A stretch of 64,000 nucleotides of DNA, from contig NZ_JAIOTY010000001.1 in the NCBI RefSeq assembly GCF_019931275.1, positions 1,054,001 to 1,118,000 of the forward strand, in the 5' to 3' direction. Of the stretch, positions 1 to 8,482 are shown piece by piece. The notes under the pieces are model-generated. The model was not told the DNA's origin and made no database searches. It worked only from the letters and a program-made list of their open reading frames with translations. Both the position numbers and the translations under genes were made by a program. Numbering within the stretch: position 1 is the first letter of the stretch; each line of letters begins with the position of its first letter. The stretch is from Nitratidesulfovibrio sp. SRB-5. GTDB lineage: Bacteria; Desulfobacterota; Desulfovibrionia; Desulfovibrionales; Desulfovibrionaceae.

Positions 1-196
1 CCGCCAGTGAGGGCAGATCGGCAAACGGCAGAGCGGGCATTCCCCGTAGCACCCGGTCTGGTGAAGGGGGCGAAAAGGGCGGCAACGTGCGGAAGGGCAC
101 GGACGGCAAGGGGGCCGGTGGGGGCGCGCCGGGCGTGCAACCCGCTGAATTTGCATGGCGCGTGAAGAAAATGCAAAAAAATGCACACGCCCCCCC

Positions 197-224
197 TTTT
201 CAACCCGCAAACCTGCCTTATTAT
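197..224 (+). promoter_or_regulatory. possible weak sigma-70-type promoter
   Basis: TTTTCA at 197-202 and TATTAT at 219-224 are separated by 16 bases, in the only A/T-rich patch ahead of groES. It lies more than 200 bases upstream of CIRCE, so it may not be the main groESL start. No sigma-32-type promoter could be placed with confidence. Confidence 0.25.
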
Positions 225-391
225 CCAACGCGGTTGCCATGCACCGCCACCGCGTCAGCGAGCGCGGGCGCGCAACCGCATCCGGCAGACGGACCCGATG
301 ACCAGCAGGTTCTTGCGGGTCCAGCCCCTGCCGAAAAGCCACGATACATCGGGCGAGACGAATTTCGCCCCCCGCCATGCGGCGGGAGGGC

Positions 392-417
392 GCGCGCATG
401 ACACCGTCATGACGCGC
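392..417. promoter_or_regulatory. inverted repeat ATGAC-N3-GTCAT upstream of CIRCE
   Basis: CATGAC (397-402) and GTCATG (406-411) form a perfect palindrome around a 3-base spacer, and GC-rich flanks extend it with one bulge. A palindrome with the same ATGAC-N3-GTCAT core lies between acpP and fabF (44182-44208). It may be an operator for a second regulator of groESL or a hairpin in the leader. The sequence alone does not decide. Confidence 0.4.
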
Positions 418-439
418 GGCGAGATGACCGCCCTTGCCT

Positions 440-466
440 TTGGCACTCGCACCCCGCGAGTGCCAA
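440..466. promoter_or_regulatory. CIRCE operator (HrcA binding site)
   Basis: TTGGCACTC (440-448), nine bases, then GAGTGCCAA (458-466). This matches the CIRCE layout TTAGCACTC-N9-GAGTGCTAA, with only the third base of each arm changed and the symmetry kept. CIRCE is the target of the heat-shock repressor HrcA, which GroEL helps to keep active. The element ends 45 bases before the groES start, as expected in a groESL leader. hrcA is not in this window. Confidence 0.92.
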
Positions 467-511
467 AGACGGGACAAACAGCGATCACCTAAAGTTGGAG
501 GACTAGTTGTC

Positions 512-799
512 ATGAATCTGAAGCCTTTGAATGACCGCGTTCTGGTGAAGCGCCTCGAATCCGAAGAAAAGACCGCCGGCGGCCTCTTCATCCCCGACAC
601 CGCCAAGGAAAAGCCCTCGCGCGGCGAAGTCGTCGCCGCCGGTCCCGGCAAGGTCGCGGAAGACGGCAAGCTCATCGCCATGACCGTCAAGAAGGGCGAC
701 ATGGTGCTCTTCAGCAAGTACGCCGGCACCGAGATCAAGCTTGACGGCGTCGAGCACCTCGTCATGCGCGAAGACGACATTCTCGCCATCATCGAATAA
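512..799 (+). CDS. groES: co-chaperonin GroES
   Basis: GroES forms the seven-membered lid that closes the GroEL folding chamber. The product has 95 residues, the normal size. It begins [14 protein letters not shown] and contains the mobile-loop segment [12 protein letters not shown] that contacts GroEL. The start at 512 was chosen over an upstream in-frame ATG at 434 because TTGGAGGA lies just before 512, because the protein then has family length, and because 434 would begin inside the CIRCE region. groEL follows 43 bases downstream, so the two form one operon, probably repressed by HrcA through the CIRCE element upstream. Confidence 0.98.
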   Translation: MNLKPLNDRVLVKRLESEEKTAGGLFIPDTAKEKPSRGEVVAAGPGKVAEDGKLIAMTVKKGDMVLFSKYAGTEIKLDGVEHLVMREDDILAIIE

Positions 800-842
800 C
801 GCCCCGCGAACTCAGCACTTACTCCCGAGGAGGATGAATACA

Positions 843-2489
<1,647 letters not shown>

Positions 2490-2532
2490 GCCGAAAGGCT
2501 GGTACGCCCCGCGCATCATCGCACGTGACTGT

Positions 2533-2562
2533 GGGCCGGAACCTTCGGGTTCCGGCCCTTTT
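2533..2562 (+). terminator. intrinsic terminator of groESL
   Basis: An 11-bp perfect stem (GGGCCGGAACC / GGTTCCGGCCC) closes a TTCG tetraloop and is followed by TTTT. It begins 43 bases after the groEL stop codon. Confidence 0.93.
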
Positions 2563-2652
2563 CGTTTGCGCGAAAGGGGAGCAGCACGGATGCGGGCCAT
2601 TCCGACTTGACGCGGGCCCGACGCACGGGCACCACGGGGCAGGAGAGGAACC

Positions 2653-3246
2653 ATGGCGAAAGCGAAACACACGGACGCAGGCACCGTGCCGGATGACATG
2701 CACCCCGCGAACGTGCCCGACAGGGCTCTGCTGCCCGACAAGGCGTTGCTGCTGGACTGGGGCGGCACGCTGATGCGCGTCATGCCCCGCTGGATGGGGC
2801 CGCAACACGGCTGGACCGACGAGGAACCCATGCCCCACGCGGGCGAGGTGCTGTGTTCGCTGGCCGCTGGCTGGCGGCTGGCGCTGGCGTCCAACGCCTC
2901 GGAGTCGGACGAAGGCCCCATCCGCGCGGCCCTTGCCCCCATGGGCGTGGGGCCGTTGCTGGCCGGGGTGTACACGTGGCGTTCGGCGGGGTCGCCCAAG
3001 CCCTGGCCGCCGTTCTGGTCGTATGCGCTGCGCGACCTGGGGCTGCCCGCCAGCAGGGTGGTGATGATCGGCGACGACTGGACCGGCGACGTGTGGGGCG
3101 CCACGCAGGCGGGGATGCATGGCATCTGGTTCGATCCGCCGCGCAACGGAACGGTGCGCGAGGCGCGCACCGCGCCCCGCGTGCGCACCATGCGCGATTT
3201 CCGCGAACTGCCCGGCCTGCTGGCAGAACTGGGGTTCGAGGGCTGA
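2653..3246 (+). CDS. HAD-superfamily hydrolase-like protein
   Basis: The product has 197 residues with the four HAD motifs in order. Motif I is LLLDWGGTL, motif II the serine in ASNAS, motif III the lysine in GSPKPW, and motif IV the MIGDDWTGD acidic pair. The nucleophile Asp is present, but the second Asp of the usual DxD is a glycine (DWGGT), as in phosphonatase-like and some other HAD branches. Ordinary phosphatase chemistry is therefore not assured. The cap region is short, as in C0-type enzymes. The start follows GGAGAGGAACC. It sits after the groEL terminator and is probably transcribed on its own. Substrate unknown. Confidence 0.75.
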   Translation: MAKAKHTDAGTVPDDMHPANVPDRALLPDKALLLDWGGTLMRVMPRWMGPQHGWTDEEPMPHAGEVLCSLAAGWRLALASNASESDEGPIRAALAPMGVGPLLAGVYTWRSAGSPKPWPPFWSYALRDLGLPASRVVMIGDDWTGDVWGATQAGMHGIWFDPPRNGTVREARTAPRVRTMRDFRELPGLLAELGFEG

Positions 3247-3322
3247 CGGGGCGGGTTGTCCATCGCGCCGTGAAAATCCGGCCTTGCCATCGGGCCATGC
3301 CCCGTGCCTGCCGATCAACAGA

Positions 3323-3360
3323 AACGCCCCCGCCGGTTTCCCGACGGGGGCGTTGTGTTC
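3323..3360 (+). terminator. probable terminator after the HAD gene
   Basis: AACGCCCCCG-C-CGG, a TTTC loop, then CCG-A-CGGGGGCGTT form a 13-bp stem with one mismatch, followed by a T/G-rich tail (GTGTTC). The uridine tract is poor, so the call is moderate. Confidence 0.6.
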
Positions 3361-3446
3361 TGCGTGTGTGTTCCGGGCCGTGCGGTCCGCCGTGCGCGCG
3401 GGCACGCGGGGCGGGGAAATGGCCGGAGGGGCGATGGATCGAAGGC

Positions 3447-3472
3447 CGGGTCAGGTACCGGGTCAGGTACAG
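3447..3472. repeat. 12-bp direct repeat, two copies
   Basis: GGGTCAGGTACC is followed immediately by GGGTCAGGTACA. This is a minor tandem duplication in non-coding DNA, of the same general kind as the larger arrays elsewhere in the window. Confidence 0.6.
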
Positions 3473-3531
3473 GAACAGGCAACTGCTTCGTGCAGGGCGC
3501 GCTGCCGGACGCGCCCGCCGAAGGTGCCCGG

Positions 3532-3798
3532 CTACACTAGGTAGCCGCAGGAATGGATGATGTTCTTGCGCAGGGTGCGCCCCTTCCAGACCGCCTCGGG
3601 GCCTTCGCTGCGGATTTCCTCGCTCACGATGTCGCGCAGTTCGCGCATCTGTGCGTCGGTGAGTTGCAGGCGAGTCATGTCACCCATGAGTTCCAGCGGG
3701 TCAGACCAGCAGGTGGGCATGGGTTCGTCCTCGTTGTGGTAGAGGTAGTAGATCACACACTCGCCAACGGGCTGCAACTTCTCCAGAAAATCCTTCAT
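3532..3798 (-). CDS. unrecognised 88-residue protein behind a SAM riboswitch
   Basis: I do not recognise this family. The start at 3798 (MKDFLEKLQ) was preferred over an upstream in-frame ATG at 3873 because AAAAAAGGGAGACACG, a good ribosome binding site, precedes it. The product is acidic and probably soluble, with no signal peptide or membrane segment. It holds three cysteines (GECVIYY, PTCWSDP, HSCGYLV) and a predicted helical middle (LTDAQMRELRDIVSEEI). It is the only gene downstream of the SAM riboswitch at 4085-4206, so it should be made when S-adenosylmethionine is low, if the riboswitch works as in its relatives. A role in methionine or SAM metabolism is inference from that context only. 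Confidence 0.75.
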   Translation of the reverse strand: MKDFLEKLQPVGECVIYYLYHNEDEPMPTCWSDPLELMGDMTRLQLTDAQMRELRDIVSEEIRSEGPEAVWKGRTLRKNIIHSCGYLV

Positions 3799-4046
3799 CG
3801 TGTCTCCCTTTTTTCCGCGAAGCCGTCCGGGCTTCGCGTGGTCAATCCGCCGGGGGCTGGTCCGGCGGACCACCGTGCGCCCTTGGGCTGTCCGCCGTCC
3901 CGCCGGATGTTCCGGCTGGGTGTGTGGCGGCCCCCGTGGCGCAACGGCCTGTTAGCTGCATTTTTTTTCTGTGGGTGCGCAATTGGCCTGAAATCCACCC
4001 ACATGCACCGTGCGGCTCCAGCGTCCGGACGATGCCCCCAAAACAG
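3799..4046 (-). other. structured leader between SAM-riboswitch terminator and the 88-residue gene
   Basis: About 250 bases of untranslated RNA on the minus strand with no open frame of note. Three inverted repeats are visible: TGTGGGTG/CACCCACA (3970-3977 with 3996-4003), TCCGCCGG/CCGGCGGA (3846-3853 with 3862-3869), and a 9-bp CGCGAAGCC/GGCTTCGCG hairpin just upstream of the ribosome binding site. An A8 run (T8 on the plus strand, 3961-3968) also stands out in this GC-rich genome. Confidence 0.55.
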
Positions 4047-4070
4047 AAAAAGCCCCTCGCAAGGAGAGGC
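4047..4070 (-). terminator. riboswitch expression-platform terminator
   Basis: Read on the minus strand, GCCTCTC, a short CTTGC loop and GAGGGGC form a 7-bp stem (one G-T pair) followed by TTTTTCTGTTTT. It lies just past the SAM aptamer. Its 5' arm is also complementary over 7 bases to GAGAGGC at the 5' edge of the aptamer (4197-4191), which could give the competing antiterminator. Confidence 0.85.
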
Positions 4071-4084
4071 CGACGCCGCAAGCC

Positions 4085-4206
4085 CGCGATCATGATCCCG
4101 TGCGCTACACGGTCGGTATTGGCACCTTGTCCCGACCGACGGCGTCACGTCAGGGCAGGTTGCCGGGCGGTCACAGGGCCGTACCCTCGCGCCTCTCTCC
4201 ATGAAT
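4085..4206 (-). promoter_or_regulatory. SAM-I (S-box) riboswitch aptamer
   Basis: On the minus strand the conserved SAM-I blocks appear in order: AGAGAGGCGCGAGGG, then GGCCC..TGA, then CCCGGCAACC, then AAGGTGCCAATACC. Next come a P4-like hairpin (CCGTG/CACGG) and a short P1 (TCATG/CATGA). These are the kink-turn, pseudoknot and ligand-binding segments of the S-box family. Known relatives bind S-adenosylmethionine and turn off methionine and SAM genes by terminating transcription, and the terminator at 4047-4070 fits that. Here the downstream gene is not a known methionine gene. Confidence 0.92.
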
Positions 4207-4212
4207 GGGGCA

Positions 4213-4241
4213 TATCTAGCGGTTGAGTGCACAGTTGTCAA
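4213..4241 (-). promoter_or_regulatory. sigma-70 promoter of the SAM riboswitch transcript
   Basis: A perfect -35 box TTGACA (4241-4236), a 17-base spacer and a -10 TAGATA (4218-4213) place the transcript start near 4206, at the 5' edge of the aptamer. Confidence 0.75.
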
Positions 4242-4670
4242 TGGTTAAGCAGGAAATCAGGAAATACTTGTATAGTAGCTTTTTTGGGATGATAGCGCGC
4301 ATAAAAAGTGGTCTCGTATAGTACCACTGCTGAAAAAATGTGACCGCGCGACCGGAAACCCGAAAAGGGGGGGGACGCGAAGCGTGAGTCCGGGCGACCG
4401 ATGGGCCGGGTGGGACCATGCGGTGGACTGGAAGGGTGCCGAACATACATGACAGGCCGGACGCATCGGACAGACAGGACAGGCCGGGTGCGCCGGGCGC
4501 ATCGGACAGACAGGACAGGCCGGGTGCGCCGGGCGGCCAGGGGGGCGGACCGCGTTGGATGCAGCCCCCGCCCGCCCCATCGTATGGTCAAGCGGGGCGG
4601 TATGGGGTAGTGGTTCCTGCGTACCGCACGTCCATCACGTCTTGCCCGCCACAGGAGAGCCCGCCGTCGC
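4242..4670. other. intergenic region upstream of murJ
   Basis: No gene is seen. The left part (4242-4340) is unusually A/T-rich, with two GTATAGTA-like segments and a small hairpin AGTGGT/ACCACT (4307-4328). A promoter reading towards murJ is plausible there, but no -35 box could be fixed. The right part is GC-rich and holds the 36-bp tandem repeat at 4463-4534. Confidence 0.5.
4463..4534. repeat. 36-bp tandem repeat, two identical copies
   Basis: Two perfect head-to-tail copies of a 36-bp unit beginning GCATCGGACAGACAGGACAG. The unit itself divides into four 9-base phrases (for example GGACAGACA, GGACAGGCC). It lies in the murJ leader. A 36-bp array with the same CAGACAGG word occurs beyond the other side of murJ at 6848-6919. 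Confidence 0.92.
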
Positions 4671-6287
4671 ATGAAGCTGTTCACCCGCACCCACCAGATG
4701 GGCGCCGCCGCCCTGATCATGGCGGCCAGCGTCTTTGCGTCGCGGTTCATGGGCCTCTTGCGCGACAAGGTCATCTCCTACCTGTTCGGGGCCACGGCAG
4801 AGGCGGACATCTACTTCGCCGCCTTCGTGGTGCCCGACTTCATCAACTATCTGCTGGCGGGCGGCTACTTCTCCATCACCCTCATTCCCCTGCTGTCGGA
4901 ACGCTTCGAGCGCGATCCGGAAGATGGCTGGCGCTTCTTTGCCGCCGCCTTCTGGTGGATCACCATCGTCATCTGCCTGATGACCGGCGTGGCCTGGTGG
5001 TACGCGCCGGAACTGGCCCGTGTGGCCGCGCCGGGCTTCGACGCACCGTCCACGGCCCGGCTGGTGCGCTTCCTGCGCATCATCCTGCCCGCGCAGGCGT
5101 TCTTTCTGCCGGGGGCGTGCGTCACCGCGCTGCTGTACATGCGCCGCCAGTTCGCGGTGCCCGCCATGGGGCCGCTGGTGTACAACGGCTGCATCATCGG
5201 CGGCGGCGTGCTGTCGTGGGCGCTGGCCCCGGCGCGCGGCATGGAGGGGTTTTGCTGGGGCGTGCTGGCGGGCGCGGCGCTGGGCAGCCTTGCCTTGCCC
5301 GTGCTGGCCGCCGCGCGCGGCGGCGGGGTGCGGCTGCGTCCGGTGCTGCGCCACCCCGGCGTGCGCCGTTTCGCCCTGCTGGCCCTGCCCCTGATGATCG
5401 GTCAGTCGGTGGTGGTGCTGGACGAGCAGTTCGTGCGCATCTTCGGTTCCATGACCGGCGAAGGGGCGGTGAGCCTGCTCAACTATGCCCGGCGCATCAT
5501 GCTGGTGCCGGTGGGCGTGGTGGCCCAGGCCGCCGGGGTGGCCTCGTACCCGTTTCTGGCGGCGCTGGCCGCCAAAGGGGAGTCCGACGCCTTCGACGCC
5601 ACCCTGTCCACGGCCCTGCGCAACGCCCTGGCGGTGATCATCCCCCTGTCCGTGTGGATGCTGCTGGCGGCGGAGCCCACCATGCGCCTGATCTTTCAGG
5701 GCGGCGGGTTCGCCGCCGCCGAGACGCTGGCCTCCGCGCCCCTGTTGCGGGTGATGCTGTGCGGCGTGGCCTTCTGGGCCGTGCAGCAGGTGGTGGGCCG
5801 GGCCTTCTACGCCCATCAGGACACGGTGACCCCGGCGGTGGTGGGCACCCTGGCCACCCTGGCCGCGCTGCCGCTGTACGTGCTGGCGGGCCACGCGGGC
5901 ACGCGCGGCACGTTGGGCGTGGCCGTGGCGGGCACGGTGGCCGTGGCCGTGTATACCGTGGCCCTGGCCCTTGTGTGGCGCAGGCGCCATGGGGGGGGCG
6001 GACTTTCCGGCATTATCGGGTGCGGCGCGAAATCTGTGGCTCTGTGCGCCGCCGCCGCGCTGCCCGCCTGGCCCGCGCTGGCGTATGCGCCGCTGCTGGC
6101 CCCGGCCAGCCCGGCAGGCCAGTTGTGGGGGGCATTCCTGGCGCTGGCCGCCAGCGGACCGGTGTTCGCCGGGGCATATCTGCTGCTGGCCCGCCGCTTC
6201 GCCCCGGAACTGGCGGAACCGGTACTGTCGCGGGTGCGCCCGCTGCTGGCGCGCCTGCGGGGTGGGCGGCAGGGGGAAGACCTGTAG
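4671..6287 (+). CDS. murJ: lipid II flippase MurJ (MviN)
   Basis: MurJ flips lipid II across the inner membrane for peptidoglycan synthesis. The 538-residue product matches family length and is hydrophobic throughout, consistent with about 14 membrane helices. The N-terminal signature is clear: MAASVFASRFMGLLRDKVIS followed by YLFGATAEADIYFAAFVVPD. A conserved cytoplasmic segment EGAVSLLNYARRIMLVPVGV lies near residue 265. The start at 4671 follows CAGGAGAGCC with somewhat long spacing. It stands alone on the plus strand; the next genes are convergent, separated by a two-way terminator. Confidence 0.95.
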   Translation: MKLFTRTHQMGAAALIMAASVFASRFMGLLRDKVISYLFGATAEADIYFAAFVVPDFINYLLAGGYFSITLIPLLSERFERDPEDGWRFFAAAFWWITIVICLMTGVAWWYAPELARVAAPGFDAPSTARLVRFLRIILPAQAFFLPGACVTALLYMRRQFAVPAMGPLVYNGCIIGGGVLSWALAPARGMEGFCWGVLAGAALGSLALPVLAAARGGGVRLRPVLRHPGVRRFALLALPLMIGQSVVVLDEQFVRIFGSMTGEGAVSLLNYARRIMLVPVGVVAQAAGVASYPFLAALAAKGESDAFDATLSTALRNALAVIIPLSVWMLLAAEPTMRLIFQGGGFAAAETLASAPLLRVMLCGVAFWAVQQVVGRAFYAHQDTVTPAVVGTLATLAALPLYVLAGHAGTRGTLGVAVAGTVAVAVYTVALALVWRRRHGGGGLSGIIGCGAKSVALCAAAALPAWPALAYAPLLAPASPAGQLWGAFLALAASGPVFAGAYLLLARRFAPELAEPVLSRVRPLLARLRGGRQGEDL

Positions 6288-6380
6288 GCGGGCGGCTGAC
6301 GGGCGACCAACGGACGGCTGACGGGCCCCGGCGGTATCGAATTCCGCCCGGCTTCCGTGCGACAGCCGGATCACATGAGA

Positions 6381-6412
6381 AAGCCTCCGCTGCGTCACCG
6401 CAACGGAGGCTT
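6381..6412. terminator. bidirectional terminator between murJ and the next gene
   Basis: AAGCCTCCG and CGGAGGCTT pair over 9 bp around an inner GCG/CGC hairpin. With flanking A and T residues it could end both murJ (plus) and the minus-strand gene finishing at 6443. Confidence 0.75.
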
Positions 6413-6442
6413 CAGTGCATGAAAGGACCGGCAGACGGCCTG

Positions 6443-6820
6443 TTACTGTTCGAGGCCGCCTTCGCCTTCGTACATCATGCCGCCTTCCTCTTCCATCTCC
6501 AGGGTTTCCACCTTTTCCTCCAGCCATTCCAGAACGGCACGGGCGGTGTGGTAGTTCAGCACCACCTTGGAGCGGATGTGGCGGGTGATCACCTTCAGGT
6601 TTTCGTCGTAGGGGGCCACCTCGTGGCCGAAGCTGCCGTCGGGCGCCACCAGGCGCTCGGAAAACGGCGGCATCTTGTCGGTTTCTATGTAGAAGCTCAT
6701 TTCGATCTCGCCCTGCGGGTTGATGCCGCCCCACACGCCGTGGGCGTATTCCAGGCGCACGCCGGGATCGTGCTCGTATTCGTAGCGGATGCGGGTCGGG
6801 TATTTCGGGTCCTGACTCAT
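6443..6820 (-). CDS. conserved-looking protein of unknown function (125 residues)
   Basis: Unrecognised. The start at 6820 (MSQDPKYPTRIRYEYEHDPG) follows AAGGAGCGTCC and is preferred over the longer frame to 6952, whose extra N-terminus is simply the translated 36-bp repeat. The protein is acidic and soluble, with strand-like segments (GEIEMSFYIETDKMPPFSER) and an acidic, Met/Gly-rich tail (EEEGGMMYEGEGG). A tidy ribosome binding site and terminator support it as a real gene. Two more small genes of unknown function follow upstream on the same strand. Confidence 0.75.
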   Translation of the reverse strand: MSQDPKYPTRIRYEYEHDPGVRLEYAHGVWGGINPQGEIEMSFYIETDKMPPFSERLVAPDGSFGHEVAPYDENLKVITRHIRSKVVLNYHTARAVLEWLEEKVETLEMEEEGGMMYEGEGGLEQ

Positions 6821-6847
6821 GGACGCTCCTTGGGAAAGTATGGGACC

Positions 6848-6919
6848 GGCCAGACAGGCCATATCCGCCAGACAGACCGGATTCGCCAGGCAGGCTATAT
6901 CCGCCAGACAGGCCGGATT
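6848..6919. repeat. 36-bp tandem repeat, two near-identical copies
   Basis: Two copies (6848-6883 and 6884-6919) of a 36-bp unit differ at only a few bases. Each is built of 9-base phrases (CAGACAGGC, CATATCCGC, CAGACAGAC, CGGATTCGC). It lies immediately upstream of the ribosome binding site of the gene at 6443-6820. Confidence 0.9.
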
Positions 6920-6966
6920 CGCCGGAACTGGCAGACGCGCCGGAATCGGCAAGGCCGGTTGCCGCG

Positions 6967-7263
6967 TCAGCCGATCAGCGAGACCAGCGTGCCCGCGATG
7001 CGTTCAGGCACCACCAGCGGGCTCTGGTGGCGGGTGTCGCCCCTGGGCGGGCTGTAGCCCGCGCGTTGCAGGCGCTGGCGTTCAGCCGCCGCATCGGCTT
7101 CCATGTCATCGACGACGATCTGGGTCTTGTCCAGCAGGGTGGGGGACGGCGGCGTCAGGTAGGGCGGGTCGTGCCACGGGTCGAGCGGAGCGGACATGGC
7201 CCGCAGCAGCCCTGGGCTCATGCGGCGCAGTCCTGGAAGCTGCATGGCGAAATCCGTGGACAT
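6967..7263 (-). CDS. small protein of unknown function (98 residues)
   Basis: Unrecognised. It starts MSTDFAMQLPGLRR after CGGAGGCGGAC, a good ribosome binding site. It is proline-rich (DPPYLTPPSPTLL), then has a charged helix (DDMEADAAAERQRLQRAG), and ends with a hydrophobic strand (ERIAGTLVSLIG). No signal peptide or membrane helix. It lies between two other minus-strand genes of unknown function, and the gaps of about 150 bases on each side make a single operon possible but not certain. Confidence 0.65.
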   Translation of the reverse strand: MSTDFAMQLPGLRRMSPGLLRAMSAPLDPWHDPPYLTPPSPTLLDKTQIVVDDMEADAAAERQRLQRAGYSPPRGDTRHQSPLVVPERIAGTLVSLIG

Positions 7264-7431
7264 GTCCGCCTCCGGGCCGTTCCTCCTGTCCGGTTCCTTG
7301 GGCGCGCATTCTAGGGCAGTCGCCGGGTGAAGTAAAGGCGCGCACCGCGCAACGGAAAGGCCATGGCGTGCTGGTGCGCGCCATGGCCCGGGTGATTCGG
7401 CTGTGTCCCGTGGACCCGCCGGAGGCAGGCG

Positions 7432-7995
7432 CTATTCCGTGCCCGGTTCGTACCCCGGCAGCACGATGGACGAGGGGGCGCCCGCCGCGCCGGAACCCTT
7501 GGGACAGTCCTTGAGCAGGGTGCAGATTTCGCAGCCGCCCTTGAAGGGGTAATGGGTGACCACGGCGTAACGGCGCGACAGGGTGGGACCGTCGCCGTTG
7601 TAGGGCAGGCCTTCTGCCTCCAGTGCGGCGCGCAGCTTGTCGGTGGGCTTGGGGGCCGGGGCGCAGCCCACGTCCTCCACTTCGGGCAGCAGCATGTGGA
7701 CCGCGCTCATGACCATGGTCTGGGCCAGGGAATTGACGATGAACGCGTCGGAGGGAGAGGATTCCCATGCGGCGTCCACGTCTTCTTCCACGTCGCTGTC
7801 CAGCCACACCACAAGGTACTGGATCTTTCCGGTGCTGATGTGCAGGGCGTGCAGCTTGTCCATCCAGGCTTCCCAGCGCTGCATCAGGCGGTTCATCACT
7901 TCGCCGCCGATGCGCGTTTCCTGGCTGGTGTTCATCAGCAGTTCCACGTCGAAGTAAGGCTGCACGTCAAGTTTTTCCGCAGTATGTTCCGCCAT
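7432..7995 (-). CDS. protein of unknown function with a C-terminal cysteine cluster
   Basis: Unrecognised, 187 residues. The start at 7995 (MAEHTAEKLDVQPYFD) follows CCAGGAGACAGGG. The N-terminal two-thirds look alpha/beta and acidic (VVWLDSDVEEDVDAAWES). The C-terminal third holds GCEICTLLKDCPKG, a CxxC-x5-C cluster that could bind a metal, together with one more cysteine upstream. No signal peptide or membrane helix. It heads the group of three minus-strand unknown genes between murJ and the PilZ gene. Confidence 0.75.
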   Translation of the reverse strand: MAEHTAEKLDVQPYFDVELLMNTSQETRIGGEVMNRLMQRWEAWMDKLHALHISTGKIQYLVVWLDSDVEEDVDAAWESSPSDAFIVNSLAQTMVMSAVHMLLPEVEDVGCAPAPKPTDKLRAALEAEGLPYNGDGPTLSRRYAVVTHYPFKGGCEICTLLKDCPKGSGAAGAPSSIVLPGYEPGTE

Positions 7996-8482
7996 GTCCC
8001 TGTCTCCTGGGGGTTATGCTCGTGTGGGGGCGGCGCGCGCCGGGGCGCTGCCGTGCTCGCGGGGGGGGGCGTTGCCCGCACCTGCATGGCGGGTGGTTCG
8101 GCGTGCCGGGGGTGCCCGGCGCTGTCCGTGTTGTTCCCGCGTTGTCTCCGCGCTGTTGTGGACGAGACTTTGCTCGAAAGGCGCGGGGCGCGTCAAGGGA
8201 CAAGGGATAGACGATAGGGGCGGGGACAGGGCAGGGGGGCAGGGGACAGGAAGGCGGCAGCGGGTGGGCAGGTGCTGGGCGCGCACGAACTGATGGCCGT
8301 ACGCATGGGCCCGGCCTGTCTTGTCAGAACGGGCAAGGGCGGGCAGGGGCGGGACGGGACGGGAAAGATGGAGGCACCGGGAGTGGCGTGCCGCCCGGAC
8401 GCCGGGCAAAAGCATGTCGCCCGTTTGGCCCGTGCGCCCCGGGTTGCCAGCGGGGCTGCGCGACGGGCACGTCGGCCGGGGG
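7996..8482. other. intergenic region, nothing recognised
   Basis: About 490 GC-rich bases with low-complexity runs of G, A and C (for example at 8215-8260 and 8330-8370). No gene, terminator or promoter could be supported. Confidence 0.6.

Larger units (their letters stand above)
1..511. other. non-coding region upstream of groES
   Basis: No convincing gene is seen here; the open frames are GC-rich artefacts without ribosome binding sites. The segment holds the control region of groESL: a CIRCE operator near its right end, a second inverted repeat just upstream of it, and an A/T-richer patch at about 150-225 where a promoter could lie. The first 150 bases show nothing recognisable. Confidence 0.7.

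Noticed and set aside
3930-3960. tRNA-like segment (GTGGCGCAACGGCCTGTTAGC) followed by T8
   Set aside because: It resembles a tRNA D-arm, but no anticodon arm, T-arm or acceptor pairing follows. A tRNA fragment at an attachment site was considered, but no integrase or second att copy is present.
4418-7057. 879-codon plus-strand frame overlapping murJ
   Set aside because: It runs out of phase through murJ and through the 36-bp repeats. Composition is Arg/Gly-rich noise and murJ is unambiguous.
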